Notes: a model not told the origin generated them from the sequence alone. A stretch of DNA of 64,000 nucleotides from Theocolax elegans (GCA_026168455.1 CM047426.1:62323562-62387561), one strand, 5' to 3'; shown: positions 11,271 to 23,307, counted from the stretch's first letter. Numbers and translations are program-made.

Positions 11271-12302
11271 AATATACAAAGTATATTGTAGATAAAAATA
11301 CATGTAAACGCTTTACAGAAAAATATCTTCAGACTAAAAATGTAATACCTCCGTTTTGAAAAGATGTTATAAATTAGTAGAAGACCAAAAAAAATCAATT
11401 TTTTAACTTTCAATAGTATACTTTAGTCATAATGGGTGAATTCGAAGCAACAATTTTTGAGGGTCTACTTTCGTCATACGTCATATGCATATTCAAGGTT
11501 TCCAAGCCACACTAACTACATAAACCTATAGAGGCTATATCAGACTAACAGTAGATGATGCTACAAGGTTATTTTCAAAAACTAAGGTACTGTCTGAGGA
11601 GTTAACATTTTTGTTTGGGTAAGTTTCACTGGAAGGTACTCCAACTCGACCTCACCGATTTCAACCATTTTGTGATATGTTGTAGTACTCAATAAAATAA
11701 GATATACGTATTTTTTTATGCCGGCATCCACCTTTAAAAATAGATTTTTTGTTATATCTCGGCTTCTAGTTAATATGTTTAGATGAAACCAACTACAAAA
11801 TATTTGTTACATGAAACGTAAGATATAAGATATTTTTATGACCCAAGAGAATGCAACCCTTATTTTATATTTAAAAAAACGAGACTTTTTATGCTTTTTT
11901 ATCTAAATAAAAGCCAAGATATGACCTCAAAAAAAAATAAAAGAAAGCGTTTTCGTTTACTTTATCGAATACTTTAATTGACGTGTTTCAGCTTTTTTTT
12001 TCGTTACCACCCCAAGCATTGTAAACTATCCTTTAAAATAATTGACCGCATATAAAATATGATAAATTGATTTTATTCTTAAGATTCAATACACGAGAAA
12101 ATGAAATATAAATCACAACAAAAGTAACTGTATTATACAGTTTTTTCAATAATGTAATGTGAAAAAGGGTGATAAAATTTACCTCTTAAATTTGCTTATT
12201 TTTTTTAATATTTACATGTAAGAGCTATTAAAATATAACATTTTGTAATGCTATATTAGAGTTAGTTTTTATAATCATCAGCCCAGCTTTCATATTTTTA
12301 TG
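11271..12302. other. AT-rich interval, nothing recognised
   Basis: No gene, RNA or repeat with recognisable identity was found in this kilobase. Confidence 0.4.
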
Positions 12303-12330
12303 GTTTATTTACATTATTATTATTACTATT

Positions 12331-13480
12331 TTTTTTGAGTCTGTCGTAATGACATTTTACGCACAACCGGTAAACCATCCACCGCCTCGCAAGTGCACAC
12401 AGTCCACCGAGTGTGGGACTCAGTAGGAGCAAACTACTAATACCCACTAAACCCACATATCTTTGTTCGCACCGACACCAGCCCGGAACTGTTATTCGCA
12501 TTACTTCAGACTGGGCGGCTGTCCTTGCGTGTCCAAAAAAAACATATTCATTCTTTTACTCTTTCATTCTCGAATCACATTCGCTCAATCTATGAGACAT
12601 CAATCTGTTTTTTTGCTCCGCAGCTTATTCGTAACGTAATTTGCGATCAGTCGCCAGTTGCCCGCGTTCGTCGCCATAAGTCTCGTCACGTTTTCCGGCG
12701 TGATCGCTTCTATGTCCGTTTCAAGTCGTTGACGTTGATCTGCCCATCGCCCGCAGGCGAAGAACATATGATCCGCGTCATCATAGACCCATCCGCAGTA
12801 CTTGCATGCAGGTGAAGCACGTCTGCTCATCTTGTGTAGGTAGCCGTGGGAGTATCCGTGTCCAGAGAAAAATTGGGTGAGATAGAAGTCTACCTCACCG
12901 TACTTTCTCCCCTTCCACGGAGCAACCGCAGGGATAAGTCTACGCGTCGATCGCGCCTGTTGTGTATTCGTCCATCGGGTTTGCCAGAGTTCCATGGTTT
13001 TCGTACGTTCGTCTGTCGCAGCGTCGACCCGTGCTGTGTCTGCGCTTTGATCGTGTATGCGCTTTCGTTCCATCGCGGGTAGGTCGATCGGAATTACGCC
13101 TGCGATAACAAGAACGACGTTCTCGGACACCGTCCTGTACGCGCACGTGATTCTTAATGTGCCCACCCGCTGTCTGCTAGTCATCGCTTTTGCCCGTCGC
13201 TTAACGTGTAACGCTCCCGCCCAGATTTCCGTCCCATATAGCATGATCGAGTGGGTAACGCTCATAAGTAGTCGTCGAGTGCTCGGTCTCGGTCCGTTCA
13301 TATTAGCCATGAGCCTGCTCAAGGCTTTTGTCTTTTCTAGTGCATTTTTAGTCGCCGTGCGTATCTGAGGCCAGAAACTCAGTTTCGTATCCAGAGTCAC
13401 TCCTTAATACTTGACCTCGTTTTAGATCACCACGCGTTCGCGTCCGACTGTCAACAAACATTACGATACTGTTCGCTCGT
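12331..13480 (-). pseudogene. R1-like retrotransposon: RT C-terminus and 3' UTR
   Basis: The open frame 12600-13400 encodes the thumb and C-terminal part of an R1-clade ORF2: GVTLDTKLSFWPQ, SVTHSIMLYGTEIWAGAL, then a zinc knuckle CKYCGWVYDDADHMFFAC (C-x2-C, H, C) near the end. Reading continues upstream with two stops to about 13480, where the copy is 5' truncated. The 3' UTR (12331-12599) closely matches 22701-22970 in another copy. Beyond it, on the + strand side, lies attattattattactatt (about 12313-12331), a simple repeat of the kind that also borders the other copies. Confidence 0.85.
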
Positions 13481-13623
13481 GTTGCTTGCATTCGTTTAGT
13501 TGATGTAGTACCAAATAAACCATAGTTTAAAAAAAAAATTGTATGTATACAAAGAAAATAATAACACACATATATATAAACAAACTACTTGTATTGCGTT
13601 ACTTACCTGAATAAGACATTACA

Positions 13624-13628
<5 letters not shown>

Positions 13629-13654
<26 letters not shown>
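13629..13654. repeat. (GA)n tract at the N1 copy A 3' end
   Basis: Thirteen GA dinucleotides immediately precede gattgattgattga on the + strand. On the minus strand this is the 3' terminus of N1 copy A, ending CAATCAATC(TC)n. The same arrangement occurs at 26031-26056 and 54461-54506. Confidence 0.9.
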
Positions 13655-13862
13655 TTGATTGATTGAATGGCTTTATTTGCAAAATAAACTATTAACACTA
13701 AATAAAATAACAAAAAATATGTACAACTATAATAACAATAATAAAATCAAGTGAGCTATAAAATCGATAAAATAAAATAAAATACAATAAATAATTCAAC
13801 AATAAAAAATAATAAAGCGAAACAATGGATATAATAGTATAATATCTAAGTAACTAAATAAC

Positions 13863-16800
13863 CTATACGAGGCGAGGGATACGCGGTGGGGTTATCCCCT
13901 CGTATTGCATCCTGGTGTCCCAGGCAGTCTGGTCGAGTCCAAACAAATAGTGAAATAGCGAGTCTTTGAATTTGGCGATGGATGATTTATCAAATGTATG
14001 TGGAGGGAATTCATTTATGATCTTGGATGAGGTGATGATGAACGATTTATTTAAAGCCTCCGTACGAGGAGGAAGGTAATTTAATGATTTTATTGGTTGA
14101 CGAGTGGAAGTGCGGTGATTATGTTGCGAGGTGTTTAGTTTGATGAAATGGTTTGCCAGGTAACTAGGAGAATTGTGACAGATGATACTAAAAGCAAGTG
14201 AACCGATGATCTATGAGCGCCTGGACTCGACTGATAACCACCTGAGACCTAACCTATACGGAGTGACGTGCTCTCTCCTCGGTATGTCACCCCACACGAA
14301 CCGTACACAAGCATTTAATAGTCTTTGTAATTTAAGATTTCTGGTCTGGTCAACATCGTCGTAGACCGCACACGCATAATCAAAGTGAGGAAAGACAAGT
14401 GCCTCTACCAGTCTTTTCCTGAGACCACGTGATAAGGTTTTTCTATACTATCGTAATGAGTGCAAAACACCATGCACACGACTCGATATAGATGACACTT
14501 GCCTTGCCCAATCAAGAGATGGAGTAATCGTGATCCCGAGCGACTTAACCTCACATTCATACTTCAAAAAGTCCATTTCCAATTTTACCTTAGGGGCAGT
14601 GTTCAAGTCGATACGCGATAAAAAAGCCTGGCTACCCAGAATCATAACCTTCGTTTTTTTAACATTTAACTTAAGTCCGTTATTGTGAGCCCATAGGGCT
14701 ATTGCCTTTGCATCCTGAGTAATACGCTGTACTCCCATTTCAAATTCCGCAGGAAAAAACGAATGGTAGACCTGGGCATCGTCGGCAAACAGCATATATT
14801 TGCTGTGTGTGAGTACTTTCGGCAGATCGTTAATGAAAATAGAAAAAAGAATCGGGCCAAGAACACTGCCCTGAGGCACACCAGCATTAATTTTCAGCCA
14901 ATCTGAGCGCTCACCAGATTCATTCTCTACGGCATGCATGCGACCCACAAGATACCGATAAAACCATGTAAGCACGTTATCGGAACAACCAATATCACTT
15001 AATTTTTTAATTAATTTATCATGGGGTACCGTGTCGAAAGCCTTGGAGAAATCAAACAGGACAAGAATCGTGATCTTCCTGGCATCAATTGCTCTCCTGA
15101 CATCATCAAGGACTCCCAGGAGTGCCGTCTGGGTACTGTGTCCCCTGCGGAAACCTGCCTGTCTCTCAGTGAGGATATTATTCTCCTCAAGGTATTCAGA
15201 ACATTGATTCTGCACAAGTCTTTCTAAGATCTTTGAGAGTTCACAAAGCTTTGCTATCGGCCTTGTGTCAGAACACGATTCCATCCTGCCCGACTTCGCC
15301 ATAGGAAACAGCAGCACCCTCTTCCAGTATTCAGGATAATATCCAGTTGAAAGCATATCATTAAAAACATCCACGAGGTGCAGAGTTAATTGAGGCTCTA
15401 ATAACTTAAGCATTTCTACGGATATGCCATCAATCCCCACTGCCCTCGAGGACGCTCCCCGAATTGCGTTCTGAACTTCTTTAGTAGTGATATTGGAGAA
15501 TTGAAAAGATGAGGAGGAGGGTTATAAAGGACATGAATTACATAAAATGGTTGAAAAAGACTGAATGGACAATGGCTGTACGTGATTTGAGACAGATGCG
15601 TAATAATTGTTAAGCTGTTGTAAGGTGAATAAATTAAGTGGCGATGGATTTGTCTTAGAACTAAGACCCATGTTTTTCAGGCATTTCCAGGACCTTTTGG
15701 GATCGTTTGCCCTGTCAAGTTTATTTGCCAGGAAGTGAAATTTACTCGAGTTTACAGCATTCGAGACATGATTTCTGAGCCCTTTATAAACTTTGTAATC
15801 TTCACTCAAACCAGTAGCACGAAATCTCTCGAAAGCTGTATTTCTGTCCTTAATTATCAGTTTAATTTCCCTGGTAATCCATGGCTTGTGCTTTATTTTT
15901 ATAGAATATGACTTGATTGATGCTAACAAATCAAATGTCGAAAGAATTGCTTTATTTATGAGTGATACATTTTTTGAAATAGTGATATGATTTATATTTG
16001 ATGAATGATTTTGATATGAGAGCGGACCGTGATGGTGGTTTAATAAGGACAAATCTGTAGAATTATGCTGATCAGGCCTATGAGGACTAAGTGATTGTGA
16101 TGAAGACAAATAGGTGATAGATGAGGTGAATGTGGTTGCGAGGTTATGAAGGTTGATCTCTCCCAGATTTCGTTTTCCAAATACCCTCACGTCTGACGGC
16201 GTGTTAGCAATCCTTAAAGTAATGCTTATAGCATCATAACCTGCTGCAAAAGGAGCTGTTGTTTTAATATATTCGTAATCGGGTATTGGTTCACGAACTA
16301 GGAAGAGATCTAACCATGTATGAGAAGGCCCGCCCGACGTCATTGCATGGTGTGTTGGCTCTGACCGGATGAGTGTAAGTCCCAGTGCTGATATGCTTTC
16401 TCTAAACTTATTTGCCATAGCACTAGAGGAATTCATGTCAATATTGAAATCCCCAGTGACTACGACATATTTGTATCTCGGTAGTATGTCCGACAAAGTC
16501 TCGAAGAATTCTGTAGGGTAGGCGGCTGTTGGCCTGCGATATACCACCGCCAACACTAAAGAATCAGCCTTACCCGTCAAACATAAAATTAAAAATTCCG
16601 GAGTATTGGAGAAAACCGGTTCAGAGTGCGCGATGACCTTTACTCCAAAACTTTCCCGGACATGAGCCGCCACACCACCCCCCTCCTTACCCTCTCTATC
16701 CAAGCGATGCAAAGTATATCCTGTTAATTTAACAATTTCTGAGGAATCGTGCTTAGTAAGGAAGGTTTCTGTGATTGCAATGACATCGTGAGAGGCCGGG

Positions 16801-16900
16801 TGAACTAATGCTTCAATGGATGAAAAATGTGTTTTGAGTCTATTGATATTTGAATGGAAAATGGAAAATGATTTTGATGATTTGGCCCGACCAGCCTTGT
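13863..16900 (-). pseudogene. N1 copy A ORF2: endonuclease and reverse transcriptase
   Basis: One reading frame runs from just after the ORF1 stop (16902) to the TAG at 13863, broken only by nonsense codons at 15522, 14448 and about 14211. The N-terminal APE-type endonuclease shows HDVIAITETFL, EGGGVAAHV, VVVTGDFNIDM and, at its end, a SHTWLDLF segment. The RT follows with RPIAKLCELSKILERLV, FDFSKAFDTVPHDKL, AGVPQGSVLGPILFSIF and the catalytic LFADDAQVY. A C-terminal RT tail contains NLKLQRLLNACVRFVWG. Retention of one frame over about 1,000 codons with three stops argues for a fairly recent loss of function. Confidence 0.85.
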
Positions 16901-16901
16901 C

Positions 16902-17665
16902 TCATTTAGAATGAGTAGGAAGAGGAGGAAAGCTAGAAAGTTCAGTATCCGAGCTTACTCGCCTCAACGGACCGTCCCTCACCTCTCGCATAAATACTAC
17001 TAAATCTAATACTATGGGCCTCGCATAACCCAATTCGCTTGATTTCCGAACGGCCGCTTGCCACAACTCGAACACCGGTTTTGGCCAGAGAGGCCTTATA
17101 AACAATGAGTTTTCATCACCCTCACCAAAAATGTCGCGAGCTCTTCGTCCTTTCAAAAGGTGCGCCTTCTCCATTACTGCATCTCTGGAGACATTCGACG
17201 AGAATTTGATAACCATTCCACGCGAACGCACTTGAGTAGGGGGGAACCCGTTGACTTGGATTTCTCTCGCGGAGTCCAAGGCCGAAGATCAATCACCTGG
17301 TTCAGTAGTTTTGGTAGCTTGATTGCCTCTAAGATATCTGCAATCAGCTGATTTTCAGACTTCTCTGTCTTACACGGTAACCCCGTGACAAGCAGTTCAC
17401 AGGAATCTTTTAGCGCTGGAGACTGTGCAGCTTTTATATTGCCGTTTTCAATGCTGGTAACCCTATTTTCCAGTTTATTTAGTCGCTCATCCAAAACTGC
17501 GTGCTTTATCTCAATTTCCTCCTCTATCAAGCTGACCTTCGCCTTCAAGTCTTTCAGCTCCGTTTTCACTTCATCAACTTTGTCCTCCACACGGCTCACC
17601 ACCTCCAAAACCGATTTTAAGTCGCTCCTTAAGCTGTCTTGCAAGCTCCGCGTGAATATAGAATA
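16902..17665 (-). pseudogene. N1 copy A ORF1: coiled coil plus nucleic-acid-binding region
   Basis: The upstream part (frame of 17174-17719) is a heptad-rich coiled coil (VSRVEDKVDEVKTELKDLKA). It leads into SCELLVTGLPCKTEKSENQL and PKLLNQVIDLRPWTP, an RRM-like segment typical of ORF1 proteins. The downstream part lies in another frame (16902-17279), with FGEGDENSLFIRPLWPK and a C-terminal EVRDGPLRRVSS. The change of frame at about 17200-17260 is a disabling indel. Copy B at 35749-36357 has matching blocks (FGEGTESSLYIRPLWPK). ORF1 ends in TGA in the same frame as the endonuclease that follows. Confidence 0.8.
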
Positions 17666-17829
17666 TATATAGAATGAAAAGCCTTTAAATTTATCTGAAA
17701 TCAAATGTACTGTGCCCAACCTTGATCATGCGTCATCAATAGAAAAAATATAAACACAAACTTGCTACTTATCCCTATATAAGAAAGCGCGAATCTTGTA
17801 TTGTTTCATATACAGCAGAAATTTTCGTC

Positions 17830-18180
17830 GTGTATACATCTGTTTGACGTTTCCTCGTGTTTAGAATGAGGAAAAAGAAGCGAAAATTTAAATCGACTTG
17901 CGGCGAAATAATATTGTAAACATTGTACGATATTGATATTAGAAGGTATATTTTTTATATTTTTTTAATTTACGTTCCCGGTTTACATTATATTCTGAGA
18001 TGTACTAGTCGAAATTAATAAATTTTATACAGTCTGAAGAGGGTAGCATTGTCTACCGAAACGTTACGAAAAAAGAAAAATGTATTAAAATTTCTTTTTT
18101 ACCTTCACTTCTGACTTGGGAAGATCGATAAATTCTATTCAACTGATATTAAAAAATACCAAGTGATAAAATCAAAATTT
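17830..18180 (+). repeat. Diverged relative of the 57290-57540 segment, with hammerhead-like core
   Basis: The block starts tgacgtttcc, runs through gaggaaaaagaagcg and aatcgacttgcggcgaaat, and reaches gtctgaagagggtagc and ctaccgaaacgttacg. It matches, in order and with moderate divergence, the segment at 57290-57540 in the tandem units. A hammerhead-like core lies at 18034-18065: CTGAAGA, a GGTAG/CTACC stem with a CATTGT loop, then GAAACGTT. It lies upstream of N1 copy A and belongs to a different element. Confidence 0.7.
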
Positions 18181-19319
18181 CAACATGTATTCACTCGAAT
18201 ATTCATATCATATTTCTATATGAAATTTTTTCTCTAAAACTATTAATCTCAGGAGAAAATTTATAGAGATATTTTTTGTTGCAAATGAAAAGCAGCATCT
18301 ACCAATATTTTTAAACTTATTAATTATCTTGAATTAAAAAAGTTCATGTTCATCGGCAATTGACACTCATGTCGAACTTTTTTATTTTTGCAGTTAGCTT
18401 TACAGAAAAAAGTGTATATCGTTTATCCTATTAATTATGCCACTAAGCGGTTTGGTACACAAAGTACATGTAATTAGATGTATCTGTGATTTTTTTCAGT
18501 AGTATCAATTGTGTCGAACAATGTCAAAAATCAATATATATGACTTTTTAGTGACTTAAGGTCGGTAAAAGTACAGTAATATTCAATTAATGGTTAGAAT
18601 TAAAATTTTCCTATCCTTTTTTCCTATGTAAGTAAAGCATCTAAAAATTTTTTTACATATTCTAGGTTCAAAGAGGAGTTGTTTAGCAAAATATCTAATG
18701 TAAATAATAAGATTAGAATTAATTATTGAGAATAACAAAAATTGTTATTGATATAAATAGTAAAAATGATCATTTTTTTATTAATTATTACGGATTTATC
18801 CCAACAAATTATATAATTGTAATATTTATTTAATTACTAGTACTATAAATTATTTTATTAAATAGTTTTTAAAACATAATTTTTTGAATATTACATTATA
18901 TTGTAATTTGATAGTAAAGAAATATTATTTTAACAATAATATTTAACTGCGAGCGAAGCGAGCAATTTGGCTAGTAATAAATTAAAAAAATTTTAACTTA
19001 AATTTAATCTAAAAAATATATAAAATTCTTCAATTTCTAGCATACGCTTATGAACCCATGATGGAAATTAATTTTATTGCACATCTAGCTTAGAGGGCTA
19101 TATTAAAATTTAATTATACGGATTTTTAGGTTTTTGGGGATATAGAGAATTAATTTAGGTTTTTGGGGATATAGAGAATAATGTCCCTCTATTTTCGAAA
19201 ATACTGCTAGACAACAATTGCAAAGTTTGGAAATAGCAATCCAATAATGACGATGACCATGACCTTGTCCGTTACTTTTAAGGTTATTTAGAGGTCAATT
19301 TAAAAATTTGAATCACTCT
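18181..19319. other. AT-rich interval with a short tandem duplication
   Basis: No coding region was recognised. A 27-bp unit (ttaggtttttggggatatag and flank) is duplicated in tandem at about 19127-19180. A gcgagcgaagcgagc stretch followed by CTAGT at 18951-18977 recalls some Helitron 3' ends but has no hairpin. Confidence 0.4.
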
Positions 19320-19800
19320 CGCTATTATAAGAACGGTGTCTGAGGACACCGTCGGATACGCACACATTATTCGTAACGTATCCATCCTCTGTACACCGAC
19401 TACTTTTTATGTGTAATATGTCCGCTCAGATTTCTGCCTCGTAAAGCATGATCGAATGTGTAACGCTCAACTGTAGTCTTTGTATACTTCATCTCAGTCC
19501 ATGTGTATTATCCATAAGTCTACTTAAGTCTTCGCCTTTCTTGCGGTTTTTTGGGTAACAGTGTGTATGTGGGGCCCAAAACTCAGCTTCGTATCAAGTG
19601 CAACTCCCAGGTACTGAACCTAGCTCTTCATCCTCACCTGTTTCTTCCCAACCACAATAAGTATCCCTATGTCAATACGTCGTCCAGGCAACAGTAAAAG
19701 TCCAGTTTTTTGCAGTGCAAGCTGCAGTCCTTCATTTTTTATCCACCCAGTTTATACATTCTAGCGTGCCGGTAGATGTTACGTCCTTTACGTGTAGGTT
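19320..19800 (-). pseudogene. R1-like RT fragment (copy H)
   Basis: Minus-strand reading gives ECINWVDK, then LQLALQKTGLLLLPGRR, VQYLGVALDTKLSFGPHI and DTLRIMCAYPTVS. These match the thumb and connector of the R1-like copy at 12600-13480 (GVTLDTKLSFWPQ, GTLRITCAYRTVS). Stops and frameshifts are present and the C-terminal zinc knuckle is missing. It forms the 3' part of an internally deleted copy whose 5' part is at 20150-21310. Confidence 0.75.
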
Positions 19801-20149
19801 GTACCTCTCCTTTATTTTGGGATAGACCGGTCTGATCTCTGTTATTGCGGGGTGGTGGGTATCCCTGGCCCCGTTAATTCAGTCAGTTCTAGTTTAGCCG
19901 GGGCTGCCCGTCTAATCATTTTTCGTTAAAGAACCACCGACCAATTCTCTGACTGTACAGGTTGTTGTTCAGCTACTGTCTGTTCTGGTGTAGGGGTCAG
20001 TTTATCCCGTTTCCGTCTTTCCTGTTGAGGGATCGCTTCAACCCAGTGTTACCAGATAGAGGTGTTTTTTCTTTGCTGCACTCACACAGTATGACTTTAT
20101 TTACATTAGATAATAGAGGACAGAAAAACCCTAAATGGTAACCCTGCTT

Positions 20150-21310
20150 CAACCATACATACGTCTGCGTTGCTAATCGTCGTTTTTTCGGAGCAGTTTC
20201 ATTTGTTGTAATTCATATATCGCGACTTTCACAGATTCATTTATCTCACTTATATCGTTAGTGATTACGCGGTTAACATTCTTTTATATATTTTATCTTC
20301 CAGTCATTTTAGCTAGGCTGTTGCGTATGTTGAGCATACTTTGCTCTCCGCAGCCTCCCAACTAGTTGGCGACCCTCCATTACCCTACGCGAGGTTTCCT
20401 GTTTGTACAAGCATGTCAGCTAGGTTGCCCAACGGCGTGAAGTGAGAGTTGGGAACTTCCCTCTATCATCTTCGAAAAATTTCTGTGTACGGGTGATTTT
20501 ATTTTCTTTTGTAACCCTTTCCCCCATAAGTGTGTGTTTGTCTGTTATGGTCAGAGAGTAATCAGGTAGCAACGTCCACGACCCGTCCTGATCCGACCCG
20601 ATATCAGGGCTCCCCTACATTCTGGTGGCATCGACCGTTCCAAGATCTCTTCCGATCGCCAGTCGACGTTACTGTAGAAAGCGAGATTTACGTTATTTCT
20701 AACGATTCCATTGTGAAGGGCAGCATTCTATGCTGGCTTAGCTCCCCGTTCGGGCTCAAAAACTAATGGCGGCTTATGAGTGCAAGACTGGTGTTAACGG
20801 CAGCAATCTCTAGAGTAGCAAGGCTTCAGGCTAGAATAGATCCCCTCTTGGTCACAACGCTACCCAACTGATGATTTCTGTATTGTTTTTGCTTTTCCAG
20901 TTAGATTTACCCGATGTTTTCCATGCATAACCTGTGCGAAGAGCGCCCGTTTATAGAGGTTTCCTGATTTGCACAGGCAAAGCCCGTTTATAGAGCTGTC
21001 TTATATATCTCGCTTGGAAAATGACCCGTTTATAGGGTTTTCATGTTTATATCACACCGGGATTCCAAGAAGATCAGCAAAGTGTTAGTATTATGTGTGA
21101 GTGGTTGTAATTCAGAACAGCGTACTATCAGCCGTATTTTTATCCCTTTGTCCGCGGCCGCATATTTATTTTATTAGTAATTAACCAGAGAGACCGTTTA
21201 TAATCTCCGATTTTCACTGCTTCTCTCTGGTTTCACTATGCGTATCCTGTGAACGTGCCCGGTAGCATGGAAAAGTGCCCTATCCTTTTGTCGAAGGTTC
21301 CCGGATTATT
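20150..21310 (-). pseudogene. R1-like copy H: ORF1 start and 5' UTR
   Basis: The segment is collinear with 22970-24083. It shares the ORF1 N-terminal region (the plus-strand words ctccgcagcctcccaactagttgg and gttgcgtatgttgagca recur there nearly unchanged) and a 5' UTR with several copies of cccgtttata. On the minus strand it starts near 21310 with ccgggaacc, against ccgggaatc in the other copy. The outer junction is a TTATTATTGTTATT-type simple repeat that separates it from the KSR exon by about 100 bp. Sequence at 19800-20150 is coding-like but broken and was not assigned precisely. Confidence 0.7.
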
Positions 21311-21400
21311 CTTATTGTTATTATAATGATTATTACTATTGTTATTATCATAATTGTTATTATTATTTTTATTGTTATTATCAATGTTGTTAATTAAACA
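21311..21400. repeat. Imperfect (NTT)n trinucleotide repeat
   Basis: The + strand is built of TTA, TTG and ATT triplets (for example attattactattgttatta). It forms the 5' junction of R1-like copy H and lies just upstream of the polypyrimidine/AG acceptor of the KSR exon. Confidence 0.8.
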
Positions 21401-21416
21401 AATTTATGATTTTTAG

Positions 21417-21593
21417 TTATCTATGCGTGAATGGGATATTCCATACGATGAACTAAAGATTGGAGAACCTATAGGCATTGGTAGATTTGGAACGGTGTAT
21501 AGAGGAAATTGGCATGGAGATGTAGCTGTGAAAGTGTTAAACATGGATTACTATCTTGACGATGATAAAACCCTTGAGGCATTCAAACTAGAG
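21417..21593 (+). CDS. ksr: Single exon of kinase suppressor of Ras (KSR), kinase N-lobe
   Basis: The exon lies between an acceptor (tttatgatttttag, ending 21416) and a consensus donor (GAG then gtaagt, from 21594). It has 59 codons in phase 0 at both ends. It encodes EWDIPYDELKIGEPIG, the glycine-rich loop GIGRFGTVY, RGNWHGDVAVKVL with the ATP-site lysine of VAVK, and EAFKLE. The EWDIPY lead-in followed by a WHGDVAVK strand is diagnostic of KSR rather than Raf. KSR is a MAPK-pathway scaffold acting with Raf and MEK at the membrane. The loop GIG, and DYYLDD where DYLDD is usual, are small oddities. No other KSR exon was found in the window, so neighbouring exons lie far off or this is an isolated copy. 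Confidence 0.8.
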
Positions 21594-22425
21594 GTAAGTA
21601 ACTTCGTTCTTTGCAAATACAATATTCCCTAAAGTAAACGTATAAAATTTACACAGATGTATCTTTATCATCTTCGCATAATTTTATTTTAAAGGAATAT
21701 TTCTCGATCTTGGTGAATACACTATATTTTTAATTAGATGGCGACATTTCGATGACTTTTTATCATCGTCTTCAGGTTTATTTATAAAAAACAAATACAT
21801 TTGAATATGCATAAATAATTATAGGTTTTGTATTCAAGCCTAATGAATTGTAACATTTTACTTACTACTTGTCAATGTATTGAACGTTTAACATTTGAAT
21901 TTTGATCGTAGCATCACTGAGTCATAGTACTAATAATGAAAACAAGGATATTTAAAAAACAATGAAATTAACTTTATTATATGCACTGAAGTTGAGCAAT
22001 TGTAACAATCAGCTTCACCCATCAACATCTCCATAAAACAACATTAATTAATAAATTTAATAAATAAATCAGAACATCGCAAAAAAATAATTACACGAAA
22101 GTTAAGCGAAAAGCATAAAATTAAATACACCAATAGTAGTAATACAGTGAACCAAAATAATAAAATGTAATAAAAAATATTTAGATATTACCATTTGTAA
22201 ATAAAATTACCATTTATACCTGGTTTTTATGCAAAAATTGAAAATACAATAAATCAGCATTACATTAGACCTATTAATCTCTTTGAAGGAGAAACGTTCT
22301 TTTGTAGCCTCTCGTGGCGGCTCTCATCATTCTCCAGTGAGAAGACCGACAGACCAACAAACTGCCTGTTCAAGTCCTGTAAAAATATTTAAGTCAACCG
22401 CTCGCCCAGGAAGGAATTTCAAATT
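21594..22425. other. Noncoding interval after the KSR exon
   Basis: No further kinase exon is visible. A hammerhead-like motif sits on the minus strand at 21743-21775 (CTGAAGA, a GATGA/TCATC stem, GAAATGTC). The rest is AT-rich. Near 22290-22380 is a less AT-rich patch without recognised identity. Confidence 0.5.
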
Positions 22426-22429
22426 TCGC

Positions 22430-22686
22430 AGCTCTTTCGATCTTGCCTAATTATCATATAGTCCCTTATCTGAATGATAGCATCATCAATCCTCGAGTCA
22501 AGCCTAGACTCCGCTACCCCGAAGAGATCATTGGAGGGAAAATCAGAAGGAACCTGACACATTTGATCAATATGAGCCCTGAAAGAACCCACGTTGAGAA
22601 AGCCCACACCAAATCTCCCCACATTGGCACTCCTCGACCCTCCGAAGGCACTCCTATGCAGTCAATTTTCTTCGGAAAGTACATTT
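22430..22686 (-). pseudogene. N2 non-LTR ORF2: endonuclease N-terminus
   Basis: The minus strand encodes GFLNVGSFRAHIDQM, LFGVAESRLDSRIDD and RDYMIIRQDRK. This is the standard opening of an APE-type endonuclease (a LNVRSL start, an xxxTETWL strand and a YxxxRxDR loop). The E of AESRLD aligns with the catalytic glutamate position. It is cut off soon after RQDRK. ORF1 of the same element lies at 24098-25850; the R1-like copy at 22701-24083 separates the two. Confidence 0.75.
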
Positions 22687-22980
22687 TTGTTATCATTATT
22701 TTTTTTTAGTCTGGTAATGACATTTTACACACAACCGTCGGACCATCTACCTTCTCGCAAAAGTAGACAGTTCACCGAGTGTGGGACTCGGTAGGAACAA
22801 GCTACCAATACCTACTAAACCCACATATTTCTGTTTGCACCAACGCCAGCCCGAAACTGTTATTCACATTACTTCAGATTGGGCGGCAGTCCCTGTGTGT
22901 CCAAAAACACATTCATTCCTTTTAACGTTCGTTCATGCTCGAAACACCTGCACTCAGTCTCTCAGACATCCATCAGCTTT

Positions 22981-23307
22981 TTACATCGCGACTTCAACCG
23001 ATTCATTTATTGCGCTCATTCCGTTTGTGATTACGCGGCTTACATTCTTTTGGACGTTTGTTCTCTCGGTCATCTTAGCCAGGTTACTACGTATGTTGAG
23101 CAGCTGTTCGTACAGCTTACTCTCCGCAGCCTCCCAGCTAGTTGGTGACTTTTCGATGTATCGTGCAAGGTTTCCTGTAGCAGTTTCCGCCACGCCATGC
23201 AGGTTACCTACCGGCGTGATGGGGGAGATGGAAAGCCCTCTTGACTCTCCTGAGTCGGATGGCGCAGGTAGCACTCTAGAACCTGCTTTTCTGTAAGAAC
23301 TTGACAT
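22981..23307 (-). pseudogene. R1-like ORF1, N-terminal fragment
   Basis: I start at the methionine of MSSSYRKAG; an earlier in-frame methionine lies nine codons upstream. The fragment continues with APSDSGESRGLSISPITPVG, a helical stretch (SWEAAESKLYEQLLNIRSNL) and a hydrophilic NVSRVITNGMSAINESVE. It ends where the 3' UTR is fused. No zinc knuckles remain. In R1-clade elements ORF1 is the gag-like RNA-binding protein. A diverged, more broken version lies at 20150-20470. Confidence 0.6.

Larger units (their letters stand above)
13655..17665 (-). mobile_element. N1 copy A: near-complete non-LTR retrotransposon
   Basis: From 5' to 3' on the minus strand the copy holds ORF1 (part), ORF2 with endonuclease and reverse transcriptase, and a 3' UTR of about 210 bp ending at the (TC)n tract. 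Endonuclease-RT organisation and RT wording place it in the Jockey/CR1 part of the non-LTR tree. I cannot choose the clade without an alignment. The 5' end is truncated inside ORF1: copy B at 35246 shows about 600 bp of ORF1 that copy A lacks. Other members are at 3520-4520, 35246-37491 with 51947-52295, and 54507-55135. Confidence 0.85.

Noticed and set aside
18951..18977. Helitron-like 3' end (gcgagcgaagcgagc ... CTAGT)
   Set aside because: The GC-rich part is a direct repeat (gcgagc twice), not a hairpin, and no 5' TC end or Rep sequence lies within reach.
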